From: Bacillus gobiensis
Lineage (GTDB): Bacteria > Bacillota > Bacilli > Bacillales > Bacillaceae
NCBI RefSeq assembly: GCF_001278705.1
Contig: NZ_CP012600.1
Coordinates: forward strand, 3,039,917 to 3,103,916
Length of the DNA stretch: 64,000 nucleotides
Direction: 5' to 3'
Under the pieces are notes generated by a model that did not search any database, was not told the DNA's origin, and worked only from the letters and a program-made list of their open reading frames with translations. Positions 55,278-63,830 of the stretch are shown here, one piece after another (within the stretch, counting starts at the first letter, position 1; every line of letters starts with the position of its first letter). Position numbers and translations under genes: made by a program.

Positions 55278-56267
55278 TCATGAATGGTCAAACATCCGCA
55301 CTCCGAACTCCTCGAACCGTGCGATAGCCGCATCCACAGACACCAGCGTCTCAGGCAATTGAATCCCGCCCGCAGCAGCTGGCTTACCGTCCAAACCGAG
55401 GATACGCTCAATCGAGACCAGTACACCGAGGGCAGTGAGATGAGCCTGGCCCTTAGGGTCGGATACGACCGTCCGTCGCTTAGCCAGTAAGCCGGACTTC
55501 AAAATGCCTTCGATCTCAATGTAAAGGTCTTGCGATGCCTGACCTCGAGCACGGGTCCCGATGGATTCTCCCTGAATGAAATCAAAACGAACGTTGGGTG
55601 CGCCAGTGGCAGCTGCTAAGCTTATAGTATCGAGCAATCCCATCGGAAGGCCCTCCAAATGGCTTCCATCCGCTAGAAGGACATTTCTTTGGTGTTTACT
55701 GGCATCGACCCATACCCATTTGCCGTCTTTGCGAAGGAGAGCACGTCCGATGAATCCTTCAGCATCGCCGATTGTCATCGGACCCATCAATTCACGGTCA
55801 TCGTAGAGCCCTGCTAAATTAATCGAATCTATCCGGCTGAATGATTCAGCTGCTTTCAGCGCAACTAGCGTCATGACTCCAGACTGTGAATGGCCCAGCG
55901 GAACGATTGGGCGCTGCGGTTTTGTTCTCCATGCAGCAATTGCAAGAGACGCAATCTCGTCGGCAAGTTTAGTTATACCGATATGGGCTATTCCTTTGTC
56001 GAGAGCTGCCTGGATTAAGGAATCAGCAGGGTCCTGCAAAGAAGCTACAATGAGGTCGTACTGCGCCAGATCGTCTAATCCATCTAGGTTCTTCAAATCC
56101 AAGAGAGCTGTTCTGGCATTACCGAGTTCTAATGCAAGCGCCGTGCCGTGATCTGGATTTCGCCCTGCAAGCACAATTTCAATGTCCTTGCTGACTTTCC
56201 GGATATGCCGGGCGATTGCGCTGCCAACAATCCCGTACCCACCTGCGATAAATATGCGTAATGTCAT
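55278..56267 (-). CDS. Saccharopine dehydrogenase-like NAD(P)-binding protein
   Basis: This 329-residue protein has an N-terminal Rossmann domain: IFIAGGYGIVGSAIARHIRK with the nucleotide loop, VLAGRNPDHG at the adenine-ribose site, ALLDLKNLD and DLIVASLQDP. This pattern is found in the saccharopine dehydrogenase/trans-acting enoyl reductase group. The C-terminal half is not diagnostic. The substrate cannot be inferred. It is on the opposite strand to the amidohydrolase, separated by a terminator, and next to a second oxidoreductase gene in the same direction. Codon use is more G+C-rich than in core genes nearby. Confidence 0.72.
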   Translation of the reverse strand: MTLRIFIAGGYGIVGSAIARHIRKVSKDIEIVLAGRNPDHGTALALELGNARTALLDLKNLDGLDDLAQYDLIVASLQDPADSLIQAALDKGIAHIGITKLADEIASLAIAAWRTKPQRPIVPLGHSQSGVMTLVALKAAESFSRIDSINLAGLYDDRELMGPMTIGDAEGFIGRALLRKDGKWVWVDASKHQRNVLLADGSHLEGLPMGLLDTISLAAATGAPNVRFDFIQGESIGTRARGQASQDLYIEIEGILKSGLLAKRRTVVSDPKGQAHLTALGVLVSIERILGLDGKPAAAGGIQLPETLVSVDAAIARFEEFGVRMFDHS

Positions 56268-56450
56268 GCTGTTTCCTCCACTATTTATTCCATACTGGTA
56301 TAAGGGGTTAAACCTTGCATTTCAGCAGGTCTTTACTCCCCACACAAAGAACTTTTTTGTATTTAATAGTTACAAAGTTTCACTATGTTCGTAAATGTTT
56401 TGCTGAGTAAACAACCATCAAGATCATCTATATTTAATACTTACTAGGCG

Positions 56451-57341
56451 CTAAGCAGTTACTCCGTCCTTTTTAAAGATTTCGATCAGACTGGTGAAGC
56501 TGTCACTGGCGTGGCCGTTTTCCATGCCGCGCTTAAAGACCTCCAGAATAGCGGCGGGCAGCGAAATGTCGATACCGGCGTCTTTGGTGGTGTGAACGAT
56601 GTGTTCGACGCTTGCGAAGCCCATGGCAAGTCTGTCCACGTCACCTGGGTGCTTACCCGCGTCGAGTCGCGGCGTGTAGAACTCAAGAAACTGTGGAAGC
56701 GATGACATCGTCTTCGAGGCATACGGCAGGAACTCCTCTGCTGTGATGCCGTTCTTATTGGCTACCGCGAGGGCGTGGAGATAGCTGAGCATGGACGTCC
56801 AGAAGATATCCATCTGGATTTGGTAATAAAGCGCAGCAAGTCCCGGGTCCTCGCCCCGGTAGTCGCTGCCAGTCAGCATCTCCAAGGTCTTTTGGTGAGC
56901 CTCGAAGGCCTCTCTTGGACCACTGTAGTAGGTGGAGGACTCTGAAAGTCCGATACCTGAAGGCGGGACCTGTACGCCGCCGGTGATATGCCGGGCGCCG
57001 CGTACGCCCACCCACTTCGCCGCCTCGCGCGCCTTCTCCGGAGTGTCTGAACTGAGGTTGACGAAAACCCGGCCGGGCAGGTTCTCAGAAGCAGGTTCAA
57101 GAATGGCGTACATCGCATCGTAGTCCGTTAGGCTTAGAATTACCAACTCGTTGGCGGTTAGCGCCTCATTGACCGTTGACGCCCGGGTGGCGCCCTTGGC
57201 CACAAGTTCGTCCGCCTTACTCATAGTCCGGTTCCATACGGTCACCTCATGGCCGTGATCTAGGAAAACGTTCGCCATCGCCTGCCCCATCGGGCCGAGT
57301 CCGATGACCGTCACAGGTGAATGGTCATTGTCTGCTATCAC
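56451..57341 (-). CDS. Imine reductase-like NAD(P)-dependent oxidoreductase, probably acquired
   Basis: This 296-residue beta-hydroxyacid dehydrogenase-fold protein has the Rossmann loop VIGLGPMGQAMA (residues 13-23) and NRT after the second strand, suggesting NADPH. The interdomain helix and dimer region contain GLAALYYQIQMDIFWTSMLSYLHAL (about 167-191), the pattern of imine reductases; Asp178 sits where these enzymes have a catalytic Asp or Tyr. The usual hydroxyacid dehydrogenase Lys is not evident. The gene is visibly G+C-rich, with most third positions G or C and long shadow frames, unlike its neighbours. It looks transferred from an actinobacterium-like donor. Confidence 0.8.
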   Translation of the reverse strand: MIADNDHSPVTVIGLGPMGQAMANVFLDHGHEVTVWNRTMSKADELVAKGATRASTVNEALTANELVILSLTDYDAMYAILEPASENLPGRVFVNLSSDTPEKAREAAKWVGVRGARHITGGVQVPPSGIGLSESSTYYSGPREAFEAHQKTLEMLTGSDYRGEDPGLAALYYQIQMDIFWTSMLSYLHALAVANKNGITAEEFLPYASKTMSSLPQFLEFYTPRLDAGKHPGDVDRLAMGFASVEHIVHTTKDAGIDISLPAAILEVFKRGMENGHASDSFTSLIEIFKKDGVTA

Positions 57342-57749
57342 GGTTCCATCACTAACTGATACGTCTTTTCATTGTTCACTTTCTCATTTTTATTGTTACT
57401 TTCCAACGGAAAAACTCCTTTCAAAATGTGATCGAATTAAATTCTAAAGTATGTCATTAGTGTAAATGTCAACAATTTATTTTTTAGACCTCTCAAACGA
57501 TCAGCAAGCAAAAAGAAAAACCCCGAAGCGAAAACGCTTACCTCTCGATGTGACCTAAAAAACACGCAGAAAAATCAAAATTGACTCTCCTCATAATCTT
57601 TTGAATCACTATTATTCCGACTTGAATTATAAGAAAAATAGGTTTATTATCTTCTCATAAAGTTTGCCAGAAGAAAAATTGGCGACTCAAGTGTCTCTTT
57701 TCATAAAGCAGAATAAAAAAAGACAATTCATCATGGGGAGGAAATACAG
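57342..57749. other. Divergent intergenic region before the ssuD operon
   Basis: About 400 A+T-rich bases hold the promoters of the imine reductase-like gene and the ssuD operon. Apart from the palindrome at 57526-57539 I see no ORF, riboswitch or clear operator. Confidence 0.5.
57526..57539. promoter_or_regulatory. cre-like palindrome AAGCGAAAACGCTT
   Basis: AAGCG-AAAA-CGCTT is a perfect palindrome of LacI/GalR type. On the minus strand GGTAAGCGTTTTCG fits the cre consensus at 12 of 14 positions. It lies about 210 bp before ssuD, between divergent genes. Confidence 0.45.
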
Positions 57750-58871
57750 ATGGAAGTTTTTTGGTTTTTCCCAACAGGCGGAGACAACAAATATCTAGGT
57801 ACCGAATTTGGAAAGCGCGAAATAACGCCTGATTATCTTAAACAGATTGCCCAAGCAGTGGATTCATTAGGTTACCATGGAGCATTATTGCCAACGAGCC
57901 GCGGATGTGAAGATGCATGGGTAACTGCCTCATCTCTAATTTCTGTTACAAAACGAATGAAATTTTTGGTTGCATTGCGACCAGGACTCATGCCGCCGAC
58001 TTTATCCGCAAGGATGGCTTCTACGTTCGACCGAATGTCAGGAGGAAGGCTTTTGTTAAATATCGTGACGGGAAGTAACCCGGCTGAGCACAAAGGAGAC
58101 GGCATTCACTTAAATCATACGGAAAGATACGAGGTCACCAACGAATTTTTGGAAGTATGGAAAAAAATGATGACCGAAGAAAGCGTGACTTATACGGGCA
58201 AATATTTCGATATAGAAGGCGGAAAAAATGTGTTTGCTCCTGTCCAATCGCCCTACCCGCCGCTCTATTTCGGCGGATCTTCAGAAATTGCCCAAAATAT
58301 CGCTGCAAAGCATGTAGATGTGTATCTAACTTGGGGAGAACCGCCTCATAAAGTGAAAGAAAAGATTGAGAAAATGAAAAAACTTGCTGCCGAACAAGGT
58401 CGTACCCTTCGGTTTGGCATACGGTTGCATGTGATTGTGAGAGAAACGATGGAAAAAGCATGGCAGGCAGCTCATGAATTAATTCAATACGTAGATGAAT
58501 CTGCAATCAAAGCCGCGCAGGAATCGTTAGCCAAACATGAATCTGAAGGCCAAAGAAGAATGCTTGCCCTCCAAAATGGCAATAAAGAGAACCTTGAAAT
58601 CAGCCCGAATCTGTGGGCGGGAGTCGGATTAGTCCGGGAAGGCGCCGGTACGGCACTAGTAGGAGATCCTTACACGGTGACAGAGCGTTTAAAAGAGTAT
58701 GAGGACTTGGGAATCGAAACATTCATCCTTTCCGGGTACCCTCATCTGGAAGAGGCTTACCAAGTAGCGGATTTACTTTTCCCTCTATTAGACTTGGATA
58801 AAGGAGATAAAACCTTTACAAATACCGATTTTCATACGGAAGAAAGAATAGCCGATAAAATATCACAATAA
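57750..58871 (+). CDS. ssuD: FMNH2-dependent alkanesulfonate monooxygenase
   Basis: SsuD-type enzymes use FMNH2 and O2 to cleave the C-S bond of sulfonates, releasing sulfite and an aldehyde. The 373-residue protein is full length and highly typical: [11 protein letters not shown] start, [13 protein letters not shown] with the conserved Cys, [51 protein letters not shown] and [14 protein letters not shown]. The RBS is GGGGAGG. It heads an operon with a carbohydrate-type ABC importer instead of the usual SsuABC transporter, so a sugar-like sulfonate is a reasonable substrate guess. No dedicated flavin reductase is adjacent. Confidence 0.93.
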   Translation: MEVFWFFPTGGDNKYLGTEFGKREITPDYLKQIAQAVDSLGYHGALLPTSRGCEDAWVTASSLISVTKRMKFLVALRPGLMPPTLSARMASTFDRMSGGRLLLNIVTGSNPAEHKGDGIHLNHTERYEVTNEFLEVWKKMMTEESVTYTGKYFDIEGGKNVFAPVQSPYPPLYFGGSSEIAQNIAAKHVDVYLTWGEPPHKVKEKIEKMKKLAAEQGRTLRFGIRLHVIVRETMEKAWQAAHELIQYVDESAIKAAQESLAKHESEGQRRMLALQNGNKENLEISPNLWAGVGLVREGAGTALVGDPYTVTERLKEYEDLGIETFILSGYPHLEEAYQVADLLFPLLDLDKGDKTFTNTDFHTEERIADKISQ

Positions 58872-58884
58872 GGGAGATTTCGAA

Positions 58885-60123
58885 ATGCACAAGTTGCTTT
58901 TGGCATTAACATTCATTTTTATTTTCTTGATTACTGGCTGTTCTTCGAATTCCTCCGGAAACAATGAAGGCGACCAAACTACTATAAGCTTCGTGCACTG
59001 GCGCGGAGAAGATGCTGAGGTATTTAACAAACTGATAAAGAAATTTGAGGATGAAAATCCAACAATCAAAGTAAAAATGAGCGTAATCCCCTCAGACCAA
59101 TATACAACTGTCCTACAGACAAGGTTAAGAGGCGGCGGGGCCGGAGATGTATTTACTTCCTTTCCAGGTGCTCAATTTGAATTACTCTCTAAGGCAGGAT
59201 ATTTTTCTGACCTTACGAACAAAGCGTTTGTAAAACAATACAATCAAAATCTAATAACAAATGGGCAAAAAGACGGAAAACAGCTGGCGGTTCCCTATCA
59301 GCTTGTATTTAATCAACCAGTATATAATACAGCTATCTTTGAAAAATTGAATCTTAAGCCGCCAAGAGATTGGGAAGGATTCCTTCAACTGTGTGAGACG
59401 TTAAAAGAAAATGGGTATATTCCTATTGCTTTTCCCGGCGATAATGCACCGGCCCAATTCATGAACAGTATGGTCATGAACAACCAGCCTGATGAAAACG
59501 CGCTGCGTAATTTACAGGACGGAAATACGAAATTGTCAGATCAGTGGTGGGTTAAAACACTTTCTCAAATAAATGAGCTAAACGAAAAGGGATATTTTCA
59601 AAACGATGTTCTCGGAACAAAACAAGATGGAGCGATCAGTTTGATTGCTCAAGAAAAAGCAGCAATGTTTGCGATGGGTTCTTTCTCCATTAGCAGCATC
59701 CAGCAGCAAAATCCCGACATCGAACTGGATTCGTTAGCTCCTATTACTGTCCCGGCTAATGAGGCTAAATATGAAGGCATTCATACATCTACTTTTATGC
59801 TCGCTGTAAATAACCAATCAAAAAAGAAAGAGGCTGCTGAAAAATTCATATCCTTTTTAAGCCAAAAGGATATTGCTACTGAATATGCCAATGATACAGC
59901 ACAGCATGTGACCGTCAATGATGTAACGTATACATCTCCGGCTCTAAAGAAATTGGAACCGTGGATAAATAAGAAGACGCTTTTCCAGCCAAGGTACACA
60001 ATCACCAACGCCAATGTGGAAAAGGCGGTTACGGGTTCAATACAAGATGTATTAGGCGGCACATCTCCTGAAGATGCAGCGAATAAAGCCCAAGGCCTAG
60101 TCGATCAAAATATTTCGAATTAG
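58885..60123 (+). CDS. Extracellular solute-binding lipoprotein (carbohydrate family 1)
   Basis: This 412-residue lipoprotein has a signal peptide with lipobox LITGC (Cys19), then a Ser/Asn/Gly linker, then a family 1 binding-protein fold: ISFVHWRGEDAEVFNKLIKKFEDENP, VIPSDQYTTVLQTRL, GDVFTSFPG and VPYQLVFNQPVYNT are standard elements for CUT1 sugar-binding proteins. It begins 13 bases after ssuD with AAGGGAGA, so it belongs to the same operon. The pocket residues cannot be assigned to a sulfonate from sequence alone. Confidence 0.9.
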   Translation: MHKLLLALTFIFIFLITGCSSNSSGNNEGDQTTISFVHWRGEDAEVFNKLIKKFEDENPTIKVKMSVIPSDQYTTVLQTRLRGGGAGDVFTSFPGAQFELLSKAGYFSDLTNKAFVKQYNQNLITNGQKDGKQLAVPYQLVFNQPVYNTAIFEKLNLKPPRDWEGFLQLCETLKENGYIPIAFPGDNAPAQFMNSMVMNNQPDENALRNLQDGNTKLSDQWWVKTLSQINELNEKGYFQNDVLGTKQDGAISLIAQEKAAMFAMGSFSISSIQQQNPDIELDSLAPITVPANEAKYEGIHTSTFMLAVNNQSKKKEAAEKFISFLSQKDIATEYANDTAQHVTVNDVTYTSPALKKLEPWINKKTLFQPRYTITNANVEKAVTGSIQDVLGGTSPEDAANKAQGLVDQNISN

Positions 60124-60185
60124 CCTAAAAAGCGGGAGGGGGATTCCTTCCGCTGATTTTCAACATAGAGAGGTCGTCTGCCAAT

Positions 60186-61058
60186 ATGAAATATTCCAAA
60201 ACTCTGTATCTATTTATTTTGCCCGGGTTTCTCATCTATGCAATTTTCTTTGTTTTCCCGACATTTGGATCGTTATTTTATTCCTTGACAAACTGGGATG
60301 GATTCACTGAAACGTTTGAGTTTGTAGGGTTGGATAATTACAAGCGAATGGCCACTGATACAATCTTTGGCACGGCTCTAACTAATAATTTGAAATTTAT
60401 GTTGGTTGTCGTCCTTTTGCAATTTGTTTTTTCTCTGTTATTCGCACTTTTTCTTAAAAAAAATACGAAAACAAATATTTTTTTGCGTGCGCTGTATTTT
60501 TTTCCGACAATTTTATCCTCGGTATCTGTTTCATTTATCTGGCTGTTTATGTACGATCCAAATATTGGGGTATTAAATTCACTATTTCACTTTTTGAATT
60601 TCGATCCTCTTTCCCAAAATTGGTTAGGAAATCAAACGATTGCTATCTATTCGGTCGCCCTTGTACAGGTTTGGTTTCATGCAGGGCAAATGATCGTCAT
60701 CTTTGTAGCAGGATTGCAGACCATACCTGAGGATCTCTATGAGGTAGCGCAGCTGGAAGGTGCATCAAAATGGCAAACGTTCCGGCATGTGACATGGCCT
60801 CTCGTAGCACCTGCTGCTACCATTGTGATTGCCTATACGACGATTCAGTCTTTTAAAGCGTTTGATTTAATCTTTGCCATGACCCGTGGCGGACCAAACT
60901 ATGCAACTGAAATTCTTTCTACCTATATCTATAACACTGCTTTTCAAAACAACCAGTTTGGATACGCCACTGCCATATCGATGTTCTTTTTGCTGATTGT
61001 GGCTGTATTGACTATTGTGCAATTTAAACTGCTGCGCGCCAATTCGATTACTTACTAG
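60186..61058 (+). CDS. Carbohydrate ABC permease, MalF type
   Basis: This 290-residue permease has six helices. The EAA loop is EVAQLEGASKWQTFRHVTWPL near residue 190, followed by the conserved FDLIFAMTRGGPNYATEIL segment, as in MalF/UgpA-type CUT1 subunits. A short N-terminus (KYSKTLYLFILPGFLIY) is typical. Third gene of the ssuD operon, 62 bases after the binding-protein gene, with GAGAGGTCG upstream. Confidence 0.92.
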   Translation: MKYSKTLYLFILPGFLIYAIFFVFPTFGSLFYSLTNWDGFTETFEFVGLDNYKRMATDTIFGTALTNNLKFMLVVVLLQFVFSLLFALFLKKNTKTNIFLRALYFFPTILSSVSVSFIWLFMYDPNIGVLNSLFHFLNFDPLSQNWLGNQTIAIYSVALVQVWFHAGQMIVIFVAGLQTIPEDLYEVAQLEGASKWQTFRHVTWPLVAPAATIVIAYTTIQSFKAFDLIFAMTRGGPNYATEILSTYIYNTAFQNNQFGYATAISMFFLLIVAVLTIVQFKLLRANSITY

Positions 61059-61075
61059 TGGGAGGGGGATAAGCT

Positions 61076-61888
61076 GTGATTTTCCGTATTAGTAAAATTA
61101 GTCTATTAACGATTTATGCCATGGTAATCATTTTGCCGGTAAGTGTGATCATCCTGTCAACCTTTAAGACAAGTGCAGAGCTGTTTGAGAGTCCTTTTTC
61201 TTTGCCGAAAGAATTTCAACTGCAATCCTATTTAAATCTTTTTCAGGAGCAATCGATTCTTTTATATTTTACAAACAGCTTGATCGTAACATGTTTTTCT
61301 ATCTTCATTACGTTGTTTTTTGCTAGTTTAATCGCATTTGCAATAAGGCGGTTGGCAACTTGGATTGGATTAATTATTTTTTCCTTCTTCGCACTTGGAA
61401 TGATGGTGCCTGCCCAAGTGAATATGCTTCCTCTTTATCAATTGATATCGAGCTTGAATTTGACCAATTCCTTAACGGGACTGGTCATCGTAAATGTTGC
61501 CGGAACGCTTCCTGTCGCTGTATTCATCCTTTCTGGCTTTGCCAGAACGATTCCCGGCAGTTTATTTGAAGCGTCTGAAATTGATGGAGCAAACAATTGG
61601 CAGATTTACTATAAGATCTTTTTGCCCCTGTCTATCGCACCATTATCATCTGCTGCCATTTTTCTATCTGTCATGTACTGGAACGATCTAATAAATCCGC
61701 TGCTTTACATAACTGATGATTCAAAAAAGACATTGCCTTTAATGCTGCTTGGTTTTCAAGGAGAATACTTGACCAACTATCCCATGCTTTTTACAGGTGT
61801 ACTCCTTTCATCAGCACCAATGATCATTGCTTACCTTTTTCTTCAACGGTACTTTATTGCCGGGCTGACAGCAGGAGCCGTGAAATAA
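61076..61888 (+). CDS. Carbohydrate ABC permease, MalG type
   Basis: This 270-residue permease has six helices. The EAA motif is EASEIDGANNWQIYYKIFLPL near residue 164, and the C-terminus QRYFIAGLTAGAVK is the classic MalG/UgpE ending. The start is GTG with GGAGGGGG, 17 bases after the previous gene. No ATPase gene follows; the operon ends in a terminator. As for most Bacillus CUT1 importers, a shared ATPase such as MsmX probably powers it (inference). Confidence 0.93.
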   Translation: MIFRISKISLLTIYAMVIILPVSVIILSTFKTSAELFESPFSLPKEFQLQSYLNLFQEQSILLYFTNSLIVTCFSIFITLFFASLIAFAIRRLATWIGLIIFSFFALGMMVPAQVNMLPLYQLISSLNLTNSLTGLVIVNVAGTLPVAVFILSGFARTIPGSLFEASEIDGANNWQIYYKIFLPLSIAPLSSAAIFLSVMYWNDLINPLLYITDDSKKTLPLMLLGFQGEYLTNYPMLFTGVLLSSAPMIIAYLFLQRYFIAGLTAGAVK

Positions 61889-61898
61889 TTGTAGATAC

Positions 61899-61941
61899 AA
61901 AGCAAACAAATCTTTCTTTATTAGAAAGGTTTGTTTGCTTT
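61899..61941 (+). terminator. Terminator of the ssuD-CUT1 operon
   Basis: AAAGCAAACAAATCTTTC and GAAAGGTTTGTTTGCTTT arms form an almost perfect 18-bp stem with a seven-base loop. Confidence 0.9.
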
Positions 61942-61972
61942 CGCGGATTTCGGTGACTGATCCCAGAGAAAC

Positions 61973-62635
61973 CTATCTTTCCTCTTCAGGCTCCTTTTTT
62001 GCGCTATCCACCTCATTATTTATGCCATGCATTTTTTCATCTAAATAGTTTGCGATATTTGCCGCTTCCTTTAAATCTTCGGTTAGAAGTTCAGGAACAG
62101 CGTTGTTAAGCTTATAATGAATTTTGTGCTCCAAGCTTGCCCAAAAATCCATAGCAATCGTTCGAATCTGAATTTCCACCTTTACTCTTTCGACTCCGTT
62201 CGTTAAATAAACAGGTGTTTCAATCAGCAAATGCAAGCTTCTATAGCCGTTTTCCTTCGGGTTTTTAATATAATCCTTGATCCCTAGAATCTCCAGGTCA
62301 TTATGCTGTTTCAATATATCAACTACGTTATAAATATCAGAAAGAAACGAACAAATGATTCGAACCCCTGCAATATCATGAATATGTTCTTTCGCATGAG
62401 CCGTGGTCACTTCTAAATTTTTTCTTGCCAATTTATTCACGATGCTTTCAAAGCTCTTTACTCTTGATTTTGTATGCTCTATCGGATTATGACCATGTAT
62501 CAGATTGTATTCCTGACTGATGATCGAAAATTTTGTATTCATTTGATCAAGGGCAAATTTGTACACGAGAAGCTCGTTTTTCCAGTTCTCCATTACATCT
62601 TTTAAGTTTGCCATATCTTCTTTGGTAAGCTGCAT
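61973..62635 (-). CDS. ywaC: Small alarmone synthetase YwaC (RelP type)
   Basis: This 220-residue single-domain (p)ppGpp synthetase lacks the hydrolase, TGS and ACT domains of Rel. Synthetase motifs are HDIAGVRIICSFLSDIY near residue 102, GYRSLHLLIETPV near 145 and VEIQIRTIAMDFWASLEHKIHYK near 167, with the catalytic Glu in the EIQIRT strand. It makes ppGpp/pGpp from GDP or GTP and ATP; in B. subtilis ywaC is induced by cell-wall stress through sigma M/W. The ATG at 62635 has AAGGAG; an upstream in-frame start overlaps it. Confidence 0.92.
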   Translation of the reverse strand: MQLTKEDMANLKDVMENWKNELLVYKFALDQMNTKFSIISQEYNLIHGHNPIEHTKSRVKSFESIVNKLARKNLEVTTAHAKEHIHDIAGVRIICSFLSDIYNVVDILKQHNDLEILGIKDYIKNPKENGYRSLHLLIETPVYLTNGVERVKVEIQIRTIAMDFWASLEHKIHYKLNNAVPELLTEDLKEAANIANYLDEKMHGINNEVDSAKKEPEEER

Positions 62636-62717
62636 TCGTGTCAACTCCTTCACAATGTAAGACGCACATCACCTGGTTGCGGTTGCACCGAACTTTTTTT
62701 AGAGAAGGGGATAAAAT

Positions 62718-63146
62718 CTATCTTAAAGTTTTCCTGAATAAATAGCTTGATTTTTCATACTCCATTTTATCCTCATAAAATCGATGGGCATTCTCTCGCT
62801 GCAATCCGGAAGAGAGAGAAATCGTACCGAGCCCATTCTCGATTCCCCACTTTTCAACTTCTGTTAACAGCAGCTGTCCGTACCCTTTTGAACGATGGTT
62901 CTCGTCTGTGACTAAATCCTCTACCCATACATGATCGCCTTGGTTAATTGAAAATCTCGGCAAAAACCCAACAGCTGCCACTGGTTTTCATTCCTCATAA
63001 AGGGCGAGTAAACGGTAATTCATCAATTGAGCGGCACGTTCCACTCGCGCTAAATATTCTTCTTTGCTTAAATGAGGTCTCAGCTGTTTCATTACCGGAT
63101 AAGCTTCCGCCACTTGTGCTTTTGTTTTCAATTCTTTGATTTTCAT
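62718..63146 (-). pseudogene. GNAT acetyltransferase with in-frame TGA at codon 53
   Basis: From an ATG at 63146 with GAGGAG RBS the frame encodes a GNAT protein (MKIKELKTKAQVAEAYPVMK start) up to LYEE, then TGA at 62990-62988. It then continues in the same frame with KPVAAVGFLPRF, the acetyl-CoA loop VTDENHRSKGYGQLLL and LQRENAHRFYEDKMEYEK to the stop at 62718. The TGA probably replaced GGA (EEGKPVA is usual). The downstream part alone lacks the first strands. This is a nonsense-mutated or miscalled gene of about 142 residues. Confidence 0.8.
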
Positions 63147-63188
63147 CGGTCTCTTCTCCTCTCGCCTCCTATCTTAGCATGATTAAAA

Positions 63189-63222
63189 GAAAAAAACTGG
63201 ATACGGAAGAACCATATCCAGC
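63189..63222 (-). terminator. Terminator of the yckD-like operon
   Basis: GGATATGG/CCGTATCC-type stem within CTGGATATGGTTCTTCCGTATCCAG is followed on the minus strand by TTTTTTT, five bases after the small ORF. Confidence 0.75.
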
Positions 63223-63226
63223 TAGC

Positions 63227-63367
63227 TTAGTAATAAGACATTGACAGCGTCATCATATTTACAGCTTGGACCATTGTGCTAACATAGCTGCTTGGCCCGC
63301 TGCATTTTTGGTAACCGCAGGCGCAAAGGTAAGTGATTCGTTCAAGTAAATTCTTAGTTGTCTTCAT
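63227..63367 (-). CDS. Small cysteine-containing ORF, 46 residues
   Basis: From ATG 63367 there are 46 codons: a basic start (MKTTKNLLERITYL), a CAC...C pattern (CACGYQKCSG) and a tail rich in Met, Ser and Tyr (MVQAVNMMTLSMSYY). The start lies seven bases after the stop of the DUF2680 gene and a terminator follows, so it would be the second gene of an operon. The RBS is weak (GTAAGCG). I know no homologue; coding status is probable only from position. Confidence 0.45.
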   Translation of the reverse strand: MKTTKNLLERITYLCACGYQKCSGPSSYVSTMVQAVNMMTLSMSYY

Positions 63368-63373
63368 GTTCGC

Positions 63374-63700
63374 TTACCGGTCGCGATAATGATGGTGATG
63401 GCGGGAGTGCTTATAGGCAAATCCGTTTTCTTCAAGCTCTTTAAACCGTCTCTCCATCATTGAAATGATAACCTTTCCTTTCTCCTCTTTCATCAAGCCG
63501 TATTCAATTTGTTTGTTAATAATTTGCTTGTTTTTTTCTAACACTTCCTTATGTAAAACAGACAATTCATTGAGTTGTTTTTCTGTCAGTTCTACTTTTT
63601 TCTCAGAGTTTTCCTTTGGGGGTGCTGCTTGTGCAGGGGCAGACAATATGAGTGAAGCACCTAAAATCCAGGCAGCAGCTATTCCTTTTTGAATGTTCAT
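63374..63700 (-). CDS. DUF2680 (YckD-like) secreted protein
   Basis: This 108-residue protein has a signal peptide (MNIQKGIAAAWILGASLILSA, cleavage after AQA at 26) and a DUF2680-type helical body: VELTEKQLNELSVLHKEVLEKNKQIINKQIEYGLMKEEKGKVI, as in YckD. The C-terminus is His-rich (KHSRHHHHYRDR), which suggests possible metal binding. Function of the family is unknown. The RBS AAGGAGTG is good. Confidence 0.78.
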   Translation of the reverse strand: MNIQKGIAAAWILGASLILSAPAQAAPPKENSEKKVELTEKQLNELSVLHKEVLEKNKQIINKQIEYGLMKEEKGKVIISMMERRFKELEENGFAYKHSRHHHHYRDR

Positions 63701-63784
63701 GATGTTAACTCACTCCTTTTCAAATTAGGAATATCTTTCCCCTTATTCAATAAATTATGTGTCGGAAAGGAAATTTTTTCATAA

Positions 63785-63830
63785 AAATAGCAGCCGGTCG
63801 ATTTTACATCAATCCATTCCGGCCGCTGTC
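63785..63830 (-). terminator. Terminator overlapping the partial gene at the right edge
   Basis: AGCGGCCGG and CCGGCTGCT arms (one mismatch) enclose the stop codon at 63809 and are followed by ATTTTTATG on the minus strand. Confidence 0.6.

Noticed and set aside
55278..57341. Long antisense frames within the two oxidoreductase genes
   Set aside because: They follow from G+C-rich codon use of the real genes and lack start signals.
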